Source: Mycogone perniciosa (Eukaryota > Ascomycota > Sordariomycetes > Hypocreales > Hypocreaceae). From it: a stretch of DNA of 64,000 nt. Both the position numbers and the translations under genes were made by a program. Every line of letters starts with the position of its first letter. Position 1 is the stretch's first letter. The stretch covers positions 310,001 to 374,000 of the forward strand of contig JAOALB010000005.1 of NCBI GenBank assembly GCA_025331125.1, written 5' to 3'. Below, piece after piece: positions 1-9,623 of the stretch. Below the pieces are notes generated by a model. That model did no database searches, was not told the DNA's origin, and saw nothing but the letters and a program-made list of their open reading frames with translations.

Positions 1-1019
1 AGAAGGGCCTTCGCAGCCGCAGCCGCAGTCGCTGCAGCAAAGGCTTGCCACTTCTTGTTCTTGTGAGAGTCAGCGTAGTCACAGACTCCCTTGACAACGA
101 TACAGGGCACCTCCTCCCAAACGCCAGCTCCCTCCATCTCGAAAGCGATGATGCCCTCCTTTCTTGCGATTCTGTCGCGATCCTCCCCCGACTTCATGAC
201 GGCATCACCCGAAGCGACTTGGCCGATGTAAATCGCGGGCTCCTGGCCTTCTTCAAGCGACTCACGAGTGACGAGGTGACTCTCTTCGCACCCCAGTTCC
301 TCACAGCTCGAGTCGAGAGCATCTTCGCAGACAGCGTCGGGGCTACTGCTACAGGTGCTGCAGGTGTGGGCCAATACACCACGATGCTTGTGGCGATAGC
401 TCGGCTCAAACAACTTGTCCATGGCCGCACCAGGATACCCCCATTTAGTCTTGATTGGGCCACGACGCTTCTTGACTTTGTCTTTGTCCTGTAGTTGTAT
501 CAAAAAGGCGGACATCTGGCTCTGTAGCTTCTCCAGACCCCTCTCTGTCTCCAATATCTTCAAAAGGCTTCGAATATTTTTGTTTGCCTTGCCCAGGCTG
601 TCCTCAGAGGTATCCTTGCGAATCAATTTATCGGGGTATTGCCTTCCAAAGTCATATTGGACGACAGACTTGCTGATCACGACATCGCCCAGAAGGATCT
701 CAGTCTCCCCATCGCTGCCAGCATAGGGGACGCCTCCGCAGATGCCCACAAGGAGCGCCAGCTCCAAGCCGTTATAACTCGATCGAAAGCTGGCCGCAGC
801 AGAGGCAGCGTTTGCGTTTCCCATTTGTAGGACGACGTTGTGATTGCCGATACGGCCAGTGGTGTAAGTGTTGACATCTCCTACGGCTCTTCCGTAACTG
901 TCGCCATTCTCGTCCCAAAATTCGTCAAAGACCTGACAAACGGCATCGTATTCTGTGGCAACCGCACATATGATGGCGATGTGGAAGTCTTCACGGCTGG
1001 ATGGTGCGGCAGCGACCAT
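1..1019 (-). CDS. Nucleoside phosphorylase (PNP_UDP) domain protein, 3' end outside window
   Basis: An open frame of about 340 codons runs from an ATG at 1017-1019 to the left edge with no stop, so the gene is partial. The start MVAAAPSSREDFHIAIICAV is typical of fungal phosphorylase-domain proteins. Further motifs are VGICGGVP (about residues 91-98, phosphate/substrate loop), GDVVISKSVVQYDFGRQ, and near residues 285-315 AFEMEGAGVW followed by GVCDYADSHKNKKW, which holds the expected purine-binding Glu and the catalytic Asp. A Cys/Glu-rich segment near residue 215-250 is usual in this fungal subfamily. In ascomycetes this domain commonly forms the N-terminal effector domain of NLR proteins (PNP_UDP-NB-ARC-TPR or ankyrin). 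Whether such domains follow here cannot be seen. The gene is divergent to the NB-ARC gene at 1574. The family call is secure; the in vivo substrate is unknown. Confidence 0.9.
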   Translation of the reverse strand, partial: MVAAAPSSREDFHIAIICAVATEYDAVCQVFDEFWDENGDSYGRAVGDVNTYTTGRIGNHNVVLQMGNANAASAAASFRSSYNGLELALLVGICGGVPYAGSDGETEILLGDVVISKSVVQYDFGRQYPDKLIRKDTSEDSLGKANKNIRSLLKILETERGLEKLQSQMSAFLIQLQDKDKVKKRRGPIKTKWGYPGAAMDKLFEPSYRHKHRGVLAHTCSTCSSSPDAVCEDALDSSCEELGCEESHLVTRESLEEGQEPAIYIGQVASGDAVMKSGEDRDRIARKEGIIAFEMEGAGVWEEVPCIVVKGVCDYADSHKNKKWQAFAAATAAAAAKAL

Positions 1020-1573
1020 GATACTGTTGTATGAGTTGAAAGCAGCAATATGTAGATGTGTTTGTCGTGCAGCCCGAAACACAATGTCTTGCCCCTAGGA
1101 ATCGGATAGTTTCTGTCTGCCCATTATACCTCGTGGCAGTAACCAATAAAAATTTGGAAGCTATTTCATGATCAACTGAAAAGCTGTGGACTACGGTCGT
1201 CCATTAGCCGCAAAAACTCAGTTCAAAAAAAAACCAGTTGCGAAAAGTCCTACCTTTTTTTACCTTATTAAATGCATTAAAAAGTAAGAGATAAATATAT
1301 AAACATATACTATATTTTATTAAGATAACTTAATGTTTTGGAATTGTGTTCTTTCGGTTAATGTGGTAATAGTGGTGCACCATAGGCCATATTGGGCTCC
1401 AGAAACAGGCCGGGCGGCGAATGTGAGGAGATTGGGCTGATATCTTTTCCCCACCCTCCAAGCATGGCCAATGTCGACGATTGTCGAGCCCTCAAACAAA
1501 TCTAAAAGATGGCCTATTTCTATTTTCCAGGTTAGAAAACTCATCGCTTGAATAGAGCTAGCAACAGGTGAGA
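1020..1573. promoter_or_regulatory. Divergent intergenic region between phosphorylase and NLR genes
   Basis: About 550 bp separate two start codons pointing away from each other, so this interval must hold both promoters. A conspicuous AT-rich patch lies at about 1,240-1,330 (runs of T and A, and a tata-containing stretch near 1,295-1,318). It may be a promoter element or a small remnant of a RIP-mutated repeat. No ORF here is convincing. Confidence 0.4.
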
Positions 1574-3848
1574 ATGAGCACCTTTGGCGCAATTGACGGG
1601 GATAACATTGCGGCCGGCTTACACGCATCGACAATCAACAATTATTTCGGCCAACGACCGCAGGATGCCGATGCCCCCCAAAGCCCCCCCAGGCCGTGCG
1701 CAATAGTTCCATTTCCACCCGACCCTAGGTTCGTCGATCGTCCCGAAATCATGAAATGGGTTGGCGAGAAATGTGCGTTTCCAGGCGCTCGGGCGGCCCT
1801 GGTTGGCCTCGGAGGTGTTGGGTGGGTTTTGATAGCATTTAGTTTGCCTGGATTCCAGTGATATAGTATGCTAACAAGACAGAAGGAAATCTCAAATTGC
1901 TATTCATTACTCATACAAAGTCCGAGAAAACTCGCCTGATACTTGTGTGTTCTGGGTGGTTGCAAGCTCCCGAGAGCGTTTCGAGGCAGACTATGGAGAT
2001 ATTGCAGAGAGGCTGTGTTTGCCACGACGAAACGACCCTGGGATTAATATACTTAAGCTAGTATATGACTGGCTACGCAAGGAGGAAAACGGAAGATGGT
2101 TCATGGTGCTTGACAATGCCGATGATGTCAACGTCCTCTTTCCCCAAGATGGCAATGGCATTGATACAGAAGCACGATTGGATTCATTCCTCCCAATGTC
2201 GATAAATGGGTCGATCCTTATCACATCTCGCAATAGGAATGTGGTAGAGAAATTAGTGGGTGGCTATGGGGACATCTGTGGGATTGACGCAATGCACGAC
2301 GATGACGCACTTCGGGTTTTACAGAAGAAGCTTGTCTACCAACCTGACGAAAAGCAAGCAATGGACCTAGTACACGCACTCAACAACATACCGCTTGCAA
2401 TAGACCAAGCAGCCGCTTTTATTAACCGACGAGCACCGCGAATGACCATTTCTACATACCTGGATGACTTTTGCAATGGCCAAAAAAGAAGAAGCGAACT
2501 TCTAAGAACGGATGCTACCAATCTCTGGCGTGACCAGACCTCCCTGAACACCGTAGCTTCAACGTGGCACGTCACATTCGAACAGATCCGTCGCGATCGA
2601 CCATCTGCTGCTGACTTACTCTCACTGATGAGCTTCTTCAACCCGCAGGGGATTCCTGAATTCGTACTCATCAAATTTATTTGCAAGAATAGAGAGGGTG
2701 GAGCCAGCTCGTCCGGGGACAGCGAGGATGACTACTTGGATGACGACCGCAAGGCCTTGGAGAAGGATCTAGAAGTCTTGCAGGCATACTCGCTAGTGAC
2801 AGTCACGAAAGAGACAGATATGTTTGAGATGCACACTCTAGTTCAGTTCTGCACACAAGAATGGCTTTCATCAACTGGTGGGAGGCAGCGTTGGCAGAGT
2901 ATGTTTTTGCAGGTATTATGCGAAGCATATCCAACCGGACAGTACGAAAACTGGAATCAATGCGAAAAGTTGGGCCCTCATGTCGAGCTGATCATTCGAG
3001 AGAAACCTGAGAAAAATGAGGCTGAGTATTGGGCTCGTTTGGCGAGGCAAGTTGGGCACTACTGGGATGAGAGAGGCAGGTATAAAGAGGCAGAAAGCTT
3101 GGCTCGAGAGGCAACAAACATCTTCAAGGAACTCAAGGGATCGGAAGCGGAGGAAACGCTCGAATGTCTTCAAACACTCTCTAAAATACTTATCTCGAAT
3201 GGGAAGTACAAAGAAGCTGAGCACATAAGTCGACAAGTGCTAAATACAAGGGAAAACACGCTCCGGACGGAACACAGTGACGCGCCTTCCATCCTCTATA
3301 ATCTAGCAATTGCAGAAGATATCCATAGGAGACATGGAAATGCCGAGAAGGTGTTTCGGAAGGTATTATCAGTGCGCGAAAAGTCCTTGGGAAAGGAAAC
3401 TCTGGACGCACTGGATTGCCTGAATTCTCTGGGATCAACACTGGCGGAGCAGATTTACCGGCAGGTGTTAGCGGCAGTGGAAAAGGTTCTTGAGACGGAA
3501 CATCCTGGCACGTTGGCAAGTGTTTGGAACCTTGCGGTGCTCTGCAGGGAGACTGACCGTCTCAAAGAAGCGGTCGAGCTCTACGAGAGGGCTGCCAATG
3601 GGTTTGTAAAGGTCTTGGGAGCAGATCATCCAAAAACCCGAGAGTGCATAGATGAATACCGCTCAGCACAGGAGGAGCCGGCAACAAAGACTGTTGAATC
3701 GACAGAATCAACAAAGACTGGGGAGTCGTCTGAATCAACAGCCGGGGAATCGTCTGAATCAACAAAAACCAGGAAATCGTCTGAACTAGGACTGAGAGCA
3801 TTTACGAGACGGATTTTCGGGCATGGGTGGCTTTCTTTTTGGTCGTGA
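1574..3848 (+). CDS. NB-ARC/TPR NLR-like protein (736 aa, one intron)
   Basis: Exon 1 is 1574-1821 and exon 2 is 1886-3848. The 64-nt intron (1822-1885, donor GTGGGT, CTAAC near 1871, acceptor AAG) splits the codon of the last P-loop Gly before Lys, and splicing restores GLGGVGKSQ (residues 78-86). Kinase-2 is FMVLDNADD (about 155-163), an RNBS-B-like GSILITSR lies at about 191-198, and NIPLA at about 250-254. TPR helices of the TPR_10/12 type occupy about 457-690, with one visibly shortened unit. The tail is a Ser/Thr/Glu repeat. There is no globular N-terminal effector; instead a Gly/Asn-rich segment (FGAIDGDNIAAGLHAST) precedes the NB-ARC. Such STAND ATPases act as nucleotide-dependent oligomerising receptors in fungal non-self recognition (family knowledge). 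The ATG at 1574 is the first Met in frame; an upstream GTG at 1568 is not a likely start. Confidence 0.88.
1822..1885 (+). other. Intron of the NB-ARC gene
   Basis: Donor GTGGGT follows GG at 1820-1821. The acceptor AG at 1884-1885 precedes G AAA TCT, giving Gly-Lys-Ser of the P-loop across the junction. Without splicing the frame stops at 1861. The intron interrupts the most conserved motif, which strongly supports these exact borders. Confidence 0.85.
3693..3787 (+). repeat. Coding minisatellite in NLR tail (Ser/Thr/Glu)
   Basis: Three to four imperfect copies of a 27-36-nt unit containing TCGTCTGAATCAACA encode alternating ESSEST/KT-type peptides just before the stop of the NB-ARC gene. 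Copies differ by in-frame insertions and by a few substitutions, as expected of slippage or recombination in a length-variable tail. Confidence 0.75.
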
Positions 3849-4008
3849 TTGTATCCATGATGGATTGGGTGCTGGGCCTGAGGCAATTCTGGATTCATAT
3901 ATATCTAATTTTTCTTTTGTTCAGTCGTGGAATATGAGATTGTTTGTATTCATCTGAGCCTCTGCAAGCCGTTCCTAAGAGAAGTCCTTGAGCTGTCTCA
4001 ATATCCCG

Positions 4009-7000
4009 TCACTCCGCAACTCCTACCCTCAGCTTATTCAGAGCATCCTCATACTTGGCCGGACTATGATCCGTCAACATACTCGTCCCAAACCTCACCT
4101 CCCCAAACCTGCCCTCCACATCCCTTACATACTTGAGCACAATCCTCTGCGCCGGCCTCCCGATATGCTCCTCGTCTCTCAGCAGGAATGCGTCCCTCCG
4201 CAGCACCCTCTGAGTCTCAATCGTAAACAATTCTCCTGGCGGGAGCAGCTTCTCGCCTTTCAGACTCGCCCGCAGGCCCTGCAGCGCGGGGAGCATCCAC
4301 TGTTCCTCGTCACTGGCACCACCGCTGCCGGCGACTTTGCCGACGTTGCGGTAGGGGTACCATCTGTCTGCAACGTTGTCCTGGATGGCGTGCCAGAGGC
4401 GTTGTCTGATTTCAGCTTTGGTGTGGTTCTCGTCGCGCTTGAATGCCAAAGCGAGGCCTTGGAAGTCGTGGAGCAAGCCTAGGGATAGGTGTGGTACGAG
4501 GTCGTTGCCGTGAACGACACTCGTGATGAGGCCTCGGGTGAGCTTGCGGAGGGACGATGACATGACGCCGGGAGAGCCGTATGCGTATACGTGAATGCGG
4601 CGGTCGGGGGGCAGGCGGATATCGCTGAGTTTCACATTGATGAGAGCCTCACTCGGTGCTGGTCTCGTCGTGTACGGCTCAGCTGAGGTGACAAAGCCAG
4701 GGCCATCTGGGTTGGGCTCTGACAACATAACTCCCAATAATGCAGTGACACCGGCACCTAGGGAGTGTCCACAGAGTACAAGCCCATAATCGGGAAACTC
4801 ATACAGTGCCTCCTTGAGTGTCACCAGGACTCGTCCGTCACCACCATAAAGGAGTCTCCGGGCAGACGCATGGATACCCTTGTGAACTCTATAGCCCCTC
4901 CCCCGCCAAACCAGGCGATCATAATCACATGTCAGATCCGCCAGGACATCCTCAAAGCCCATGGTGCCCCTACAAGCGAGAACAACAGCCTTTGCTTGAT
5001 GATCCAGGGAAATGTAGTGCACCAACGGCACACCTGTACCAGTAGAGCCAGTGGAGTCGCTGCCGCCCTGAGGATCAACAAAAGAGGCGAGGAGAATGTT
5101 GTCAGCTTCTGATTCAGTGTGGTAAGCAAAATGCCTAACGTCATGATGCGTCCCGTCCCAAACTCCAAGCTTGGGCATGTCGTTAGAAATTCCGGTCAGC
5201 TTGAGAAAATGCGAACCATAGCAAGCCGATGAAAATCGCATGTATCGCGTGATGTTGGGCAGAAGATGGCCAGAGGGGAATGTGCCATCAACGAACCCCT
5301 CTCGTCGGAGGGTGTAAAGGGCGTCAGAGGTGTTGTATGCGCTCTTTTGGTAGTATGAAGACAGGACCAGCGATGTTTGAGAGTCGTTTGTAGCCGCGCT
5401 GTACATGCTCGGGGCGTACGATCGAACTCGGCGATGGCCTGATGGCGGCACAAGCTGATCACCGGCTGCGAAGTCCCCTCTTATAACGGCGGGCGATATG
5501 GGCTGCAAGCCGAGTGCGGAGATCGAATAAGGATCGGTCAGGGAGGCTATTGAATCTCGGCGAGGATCATGAATGGAGACAAAACTGGCGCGAGATGAAC
5601 TTCTTGGGAATGGGTCTGAAGTTTGCACCGAGAGCCGAGGAGCAGAATCTCGTTGTGACGACTGGTTCTGATTGCGTGATGCGGATGGCTTGGCCTTGGA
5701 TGAGCTGGATGCGTCGTCGTTTGGAGCCCTCCCTTGTGACTTGGTCTTGCTAAGCGCCCCATGGTTGTCTGATTCCTTGCTCCACATGTTTGAGATCGAC
5801 TGGCCACCCCCTCGGAGAACATGCTTCAAACCACTCTTCTTCTCAGTAGTTCTTGCGGGCGTGGTCGCCTCTGTCTTCTTCTTTGTCGGAGTCTTTCTGT
5901 TTGCATCTTGTGATTTAGAACCATGTAAAGGCGCCCGTGGCTTTTTCTGGTTAGCAGTCGCCTCCAGGTCTTCAAGATACAATGGTGGTGTTGCTGCAGA
6001 TCTACGTGAAGCTATGCCAGCATCAGCCGTAGTCCTCCTGGCACTTGACATTGTCGGCTTCGAAAAGCTTGACAAGTCGTGTGATGAATTGGCACTGCGT
6101 CGTTTCGTGTCGTTGGCAGAGGGAGGCCTTGACGGGAGAGCAGGGGGCAGCGTGACGGGAGAGACAGGTGATGATGGACCGGATGATTGAGCACTATCTT
6201 GGATAGCCTTAATATGCAGTGCCTCCCGATCTTCAGAGTAGGCTTCGTCAGTCAGCTCGACAACTGCCGGACCGAAGGCTTCATTCTCGCCCCTGAAGGA
6301 CGAGGTTGTAAATTTGGTTCGATGTATTTTGTAAACCACTCGATAAGATGACCCTGCAGCTTCATCATCCTGGCTCAACGATAACCACGAGCGACGATTG
6401 CTTGAAGGCGTCAATACCTTTGTCTCGACGATTTCTGCACCTGGTGGAGTTGGGAGCGAAAGCAGTTGCGGTCCGTGGACATCCACTGTTATCGTCTGCG
6501 TCGAAGAAACCGAGCTGGAGACGGAAACAGAGGTGCCCGGAGACAGGGAGGCTGTAATTTGGCTCTTCAGATGGGCCATGACAGCCTCATCGTCATCCGA
6601 ATCAGGCCATGGACTTTTTGGCGGCGATGGAGAAGTCTCGTATCCGCCTCGTATGCCACTCAGAACCTCTTCGTCAACGTCGACTCTCTCTCCGTCGTTG
6701 AGAACCACCACGTCCCATATAACCTCCTCGTATGATTGGCGTCGGCGTTCCTCTTCGGCGGTCTTTCGGCACGATTGCTGTAGATACGCCAGCGTGCTCA
6801 GCGCAAGCGTCAGATCGACAACACCGACCCTCTCTTCGCAAAAGCCCGTGGCGGGGCTGCGGAATTCGCGTCGAATCAGTGTGATGATGCTGGCGACAGC
6901 TCGAGACGAGTCGGTCGAACCGAAGAGTTGATCGAGAGACGACAGGACCAGCTGCGATCCCTCCGAGGCAGTCGACAGGGTGGTGCCCGTGAATCGGAAG

Positions 7001-7365
7001 CTGACAGAGGTCCAGAAGACGACCTGCGTGACGGCGTAATGGAGATTCTCGAGGCTGCGCTCCAGTACGGTCTCGGCGTCAGCAGCAGCCATCTCGGTCC
7101 GCGACTGCGCCAGAACGTCTTTCGCGGCTCTGCTCATGACTCCCTCGATCATGCCGCGGGCCAGCTCGAGGCCGGAGAGCGTGGTGACTCGGGCGGCATC
7201 GAGACCGAATGAGCTGACGACCGAGCCGATCCGTATAGCGAGCGATGTTGTGCGCGTCGCGAGACTGACGGCCTGGGCGACTGGTGCTGGGAGGAGCGTC
7301 GGTCCCGGTTGGTGATGTTGTTGCTGGGCCTGTTTAGAGGCTACGCATCGTGATGTCGTCGCCAT
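4009..7365 (-). CDS. Class-3 lipase, sn1-specific diacylglycerol lipase-like (1118 aa)
   Basis: A single uninterrupted frame. I place the start at the ATG at 7363-7365 (MATTSRCVASKQ) rather than 28 codons upstream, because the conserved N-terminal region of fungal homologues (VALATRTTSLAIR-like, LDAARxTTLSGLELARG) begins shortly after it. The central third (about residues 280-690) is Ser/Pro/Lys-rich and predicted disordered. The lipase core follows: an AVVLACRGTMG strand, the nucleophile elbow GHSLGAG with Ser at residue 868 (codon 4762-4764), and HGNDLVPHLS with the likely catalytic Asp at residue 955. Family knowledge: such enzymes hydrolyse the sn1 ester of diacylglycerol at membranes. 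No signal peptide is obvious; the N-terminal helices could be membrane-associated. It converges with the NLR gene, leaving about 160 bp between stops. It appears intact and conserved, the best-preserved gene in the window. Confidence 0.9.
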   Translation of the reverse strand: MATTSRCVASKQAQQQHHQPGPTLLPAPVAQAVSLATRTTSLAIRIGSVVSSFGLDAARVTTLSGLELARGMIEGVMSRAAKDVLAQSRTEMAAADAETVLERSLENLHYAVTQVVFWTSVSFRFTGTTLSTASEGSQLVLSSLDQLFGSTDSSRAVASIITLIRREFRSPATGFCEERVGVVDLTLALSTLAYLQQSCRKTAEEERRRQSYEEVIWDVVVLNDGERVDVDEEVLSGIRGGYETSPSPPKSPWPDSDDDEAVMAHLKSQITASLSPGTSVSVSSSVSSTQTITVDVHGPQLLSLPTPPGAEIVETKVLTPSSNRRSWLSLSQDDEAAGSSYRVVYKIHRTKFTTSSFRGENEAFGPAVVELTDEAYSEDREALHIKAIQDSAQSSGPSSPVSPVTLPPALPSRPPSANDTKRRSANSSHDLSSFSKPTMSSARRTTADAGIASRRSAATPPLYLEDLEATANQKKPRAPLHGSKSQDANRKTPTKKKTEATTPARTTEKKSGLKHVLRGGGQSISNMWSKESDNHGALSKTKSQGRAPNDDASSSSKAKPSASRNQNQSSQRDSAPRLSVQTSDPFPRSSSRASFVSIHDPRRDSIASLTDPYSISALGLQPISPAVIRGDFAAGDQLVPPSGHRRVRSYAPSMYSAATNDSQTSLVLSSYYQKSAYNTSDALYTLRREGFVDGTFPSGHLLPNITRYMRFSSACYGSHFLKLTGISNDMPKLGVWDGTHHDVRHFAYHTESEADNILLASFVDPQGGSDSTGSTGTGVPLVHYISLDHQAKAVVLACRGTMGFEDVLADLTCDYDRLVWRGRGYRVHKGIHASARRLLYGGDGRVLVTLKEALYEFPDYGLVLCGHSLGAGVTALLGVMLSEPNPDGPGFVTSAEPYTTRPAPSEALINVKLSDIRLPPDRRIHVYAYGSPGVMSSSLRKLTRGLITSVVHGNDLVPHLSLGLLHDFQGLALAFKRDENHTKAEIRQRLWHAIQDNVADRWYPYRNVGKVAGSGGASDEEQWMLPALQGLRASLKGEKLLPPGELFTIETQRVLRRDAFLLRDEEHIGRPAQRIVLKYVRDVEGRFGEVRFGTSMLTDHSPAKYEDALNKLRVGVAE

Positions 7366-8237
7366 GTCGAGAGTGTGTCTGCTATCCAACTGCGGCGATA
7401 TCATCGACATATAGCATGGCAGATACGAAGAACTGAAGGATGCCACCACTCAGGCCAGACCAAATGGTCGAAGCCAACAGTGGCGAGCGACAATGCTCTA
7501 TAGAGACATGCATGCCTACTAGCTGCTGTTTTCCGATGCCAGACAGAATCGCATGTGATTGTGGTTGTCATGAACCAGGAATTGCACACGCGCGAATGAG
7601 ACGGTTCCACGTCCTGATCAGGTTTCGGAGCCCCACGGAGGCGATTGGACCAGCGAGAGGCTCGAGAGGGATCCATTCCATTCTAGCAACTGGGGCTTTC
7701 AGCAGTGTTGGGTTAGTGTGATTCGTCGGAGAAATATGCGCCTGATATTAATGAGGTGGCGTCTGGTATGCAAGGAAGGGTTTTCAGGAACTAGATCCTA
7801 GACACGAACTGATACGGCATGCAGAGAAATTTAGAGTGTTATCTGCTTCGTACTTGGTATGAGAGAAAGAAAACAAGAACATGGGAGAGAAAAAATAAAC
7901 ACCATTTAATAACGAGAATCCAATCGATGACGAGTACGGAGTAGCACGGTTAATGGGGTTCCCGAAAATCCACCTTAAGCCAAACTGATTCCATCCTAAA
8001 GCTTTCCACTATTACTTCATGCTGTACGAAGTACAGAGTAGACAGTGCCACTTTGATTGGTGTTGTTCTTCCAACAGCAGGCTAGGATGCGAGATTTGCC
8101 CATTACCAACCATCGGACATGAGATGAGCATGTGTATCTGCACCTTGTACCTAGTCGCTTCTATAAACACGACAAATATTTCATAGAACAAGGTCCGGAC
8201 AAGATGTAAAGGGTCCAATTCAGTCACTAAAACAAAA
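7366..8237. other. Intergenic region, divergent promoters of lipase and SDR relic
   Basis: About 870 bp between the lipase start and the SDR start. Small overlapping frames on both strands show no recognisable motif. It presumably contains the lipase promoter, but I see no site I can name. Confidence 0.4.
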
Positions 8238-9129
8238 ATGACCTCTTTATACAACGCCGCTTCTCTCTTCCGTGTCGACGGCCTCGTCGCCGTTATCACC
8301 GGAGGCGGCTCCGGCCTCGGCCGAATCACGGCGCACGCTCTCCTCGCCAACGGAGCAAAAGCTGTCTAGATTCTCGAACGGTGAGAAAGCGCCCTGATCG
8401 TGACAAAGGACTCGAGTCCAAATCCGGATGCCGTCAAGCCCATCGTCTGCGACGTCACGTCCAAAGAGGCGCGCCCTAAAGAAGGCGGTTGACCGCGTGC
8501 GTGATGAACAGGGCTACTGTGACTTTGTCTTCGCCAACAGCGGCTCCATCAGCGTGGACCATTCGCACATCATCGCGCAGGCTAAGTCACTAGACATCAA
8601 GGCCCTCCAGGAGGGTTTGTGGGAGCCCAGCATGGAAGACTTCACGCAGGCCCATCACATCCACATCACAGCAGCCTTCTACACTGTCATCGCCTTCTTG
8701 GACTTGCTCCACGAAGGCAACAAGAGAGCTGCAGTGCCACAAAAGTCCCAGGTCGTCATTAACTCGTCCATCGCCGCCTACTCTCGTCTGCCCAAGGCCG
8801 GTTTCTCATACGGAACCAGCAAGGCCGGAGCGGCACAGCTGGCGAAGGAGCTTGCGACCCTTCTGGCGCCACATAAGATCAGGGTCAACTGTATTGCCGC
8901 GGAACTCTACCCAAGCGATATGACGGAGCAGGACATGAACGCATTGACTAGAGACATCCGCGAGGAAGGCAGCCTAGACAATGCATTCGTTTCCTTGGAG
9001 AGGGTTGGCAGGGAAGAGGACTTTGCGGATGCGATGCTGTATCTTGCGAGCAAGGCTGGTAGCTATGTGGATGGAAATGTGCTGCTAACGGATAGTAGAC
9101 GATTGCGCATCTTTCCGGCTACATATTAA
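8238..9129 (+). pseudogene. Short-chain dehydrogenase/reductase pseudogene
   Basis: The frame opens at ATG 8238 and shows a Rossmann fold start with VAVITGGGSGLG (cofactor motif) and LLANGAKAV. It is then cut by TAG at 8367-8369 and TGA at 8382-8384. Both lie inside the segment that in intact relatives continues to the ILGRR region. The same frame carries on as NPDAVKPIVCDVTSKEA, then one extra base near 8,474-8,482 shifts it, and the remaining frame is open to the stop at 9127-9129. That part has FANSG, the catalytic SSIAAYS...YGTSK (Ser, YxxxK) and a C-terminal VDGNVLLTD. The protein would be about 296 aa, normal for a classical NAD(P)-dependent SDR. Some changes (CGA to TGA, GGA to GAA, Gly to Ser/Arg near the C-terminus) are C:G to T:A transitions. 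An intron from the GTGAGA at 8381 was considered, but no acceptor restores the frame. Substrate unknown. Confidence 0.82.
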
Positions 9130-9623
9130 GGCCTACTTTTAACCGATGATCCACGAAGTGTGAAGTACTTATAAAAGATGTATATACAGTCTATTCAATG
9201 TAAGAATGACCGTGTATGAAGTTCCATTAGCGGAATGAAATGCCCGGTGTCACGGGATTTGAAGAAGTGGGATCACACATGGAACGAACTACCTAGTGTG
9301 GTCATGGAAACCAGGCGACCATTATTTAGCTGCCTGTCTCGGTGAGCATCGGAAAACTTGATTGGCCGCCGCTGATGCTATAACCACATCGCAGACCGAA
9401 CGCGACTTGTACGAGATGTTCAGCCGTGAATGTGGCTGGCCTAGCGATCTGATCGATCCTGTCCGAGAGTTAACGGAGAGATGAAGCCTCAAAAGGCAGT
9501 ATAAATACAACAAGGCTAAATGCAGTGTGGGTTATAAAACCCGAAGTGAAGTACAAGACGCTCAAGGTAATTCGTCGCTATTAATTGATAGTACCCATAT
9601 CTTACAGATCCTCTCTATCCAAT
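9130..9623. other. Intergenic region upstream of LOR-like gene
   Basis: About 490 bp with no supported gene. It ends with a plausible core promoter (TATA-like element at 9,500) and 5' UTR of the downstream gene. Confidence 0.4.
9500..9507 (+). promoter_or_regulatory. TATA-like element upstream of LOR-like gene
   Basis: TATAAATA lies about 120 bp upstream of the ATG at 9624 on the same strand, in otherwise balanced sequence. The position suits a core promoter with a short 5' UTR; no transcript evidence is available. Confidence 0.3.

Noticed and set aside
45..1034. Several plus-strand open frames of 60-150 codons at the left edge
   Set aside because: They are antisense shadows of the phosphorylase-domain gene, which shows family motifs on the minus strand over the whole stretch.
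1320..1634. 104-codon minus-strand frame crossing the NB-ARC start
   Set aside because: No motif, overlaps the promoter and first exon of a well-supported gene, and has an AT-rich C-terminal part.
3988..7212. Numerous plus-strand frames opposite the lipase (up to 177 codons)
   Set aside because: Antisense shadows of a long conserved lipase frame with Ser and Asp catalytic motifs; Arg/Ser-rich compositions typical of shadows.
7401..7721. About 90-codon frames on both strands upstream of the lipase
   Set aside because: They overlap each other on opposite strands, have no motif, and lie where the lipase promoter must be.
8381..8408. Intron beginning GTGAGA in the SDR relic
   Set aside because: The nearest acceptor would give a 28-nt intron, below fungal minimum, and splicing would not remove the upstream TAG at 8367 or cure the later frameshift.
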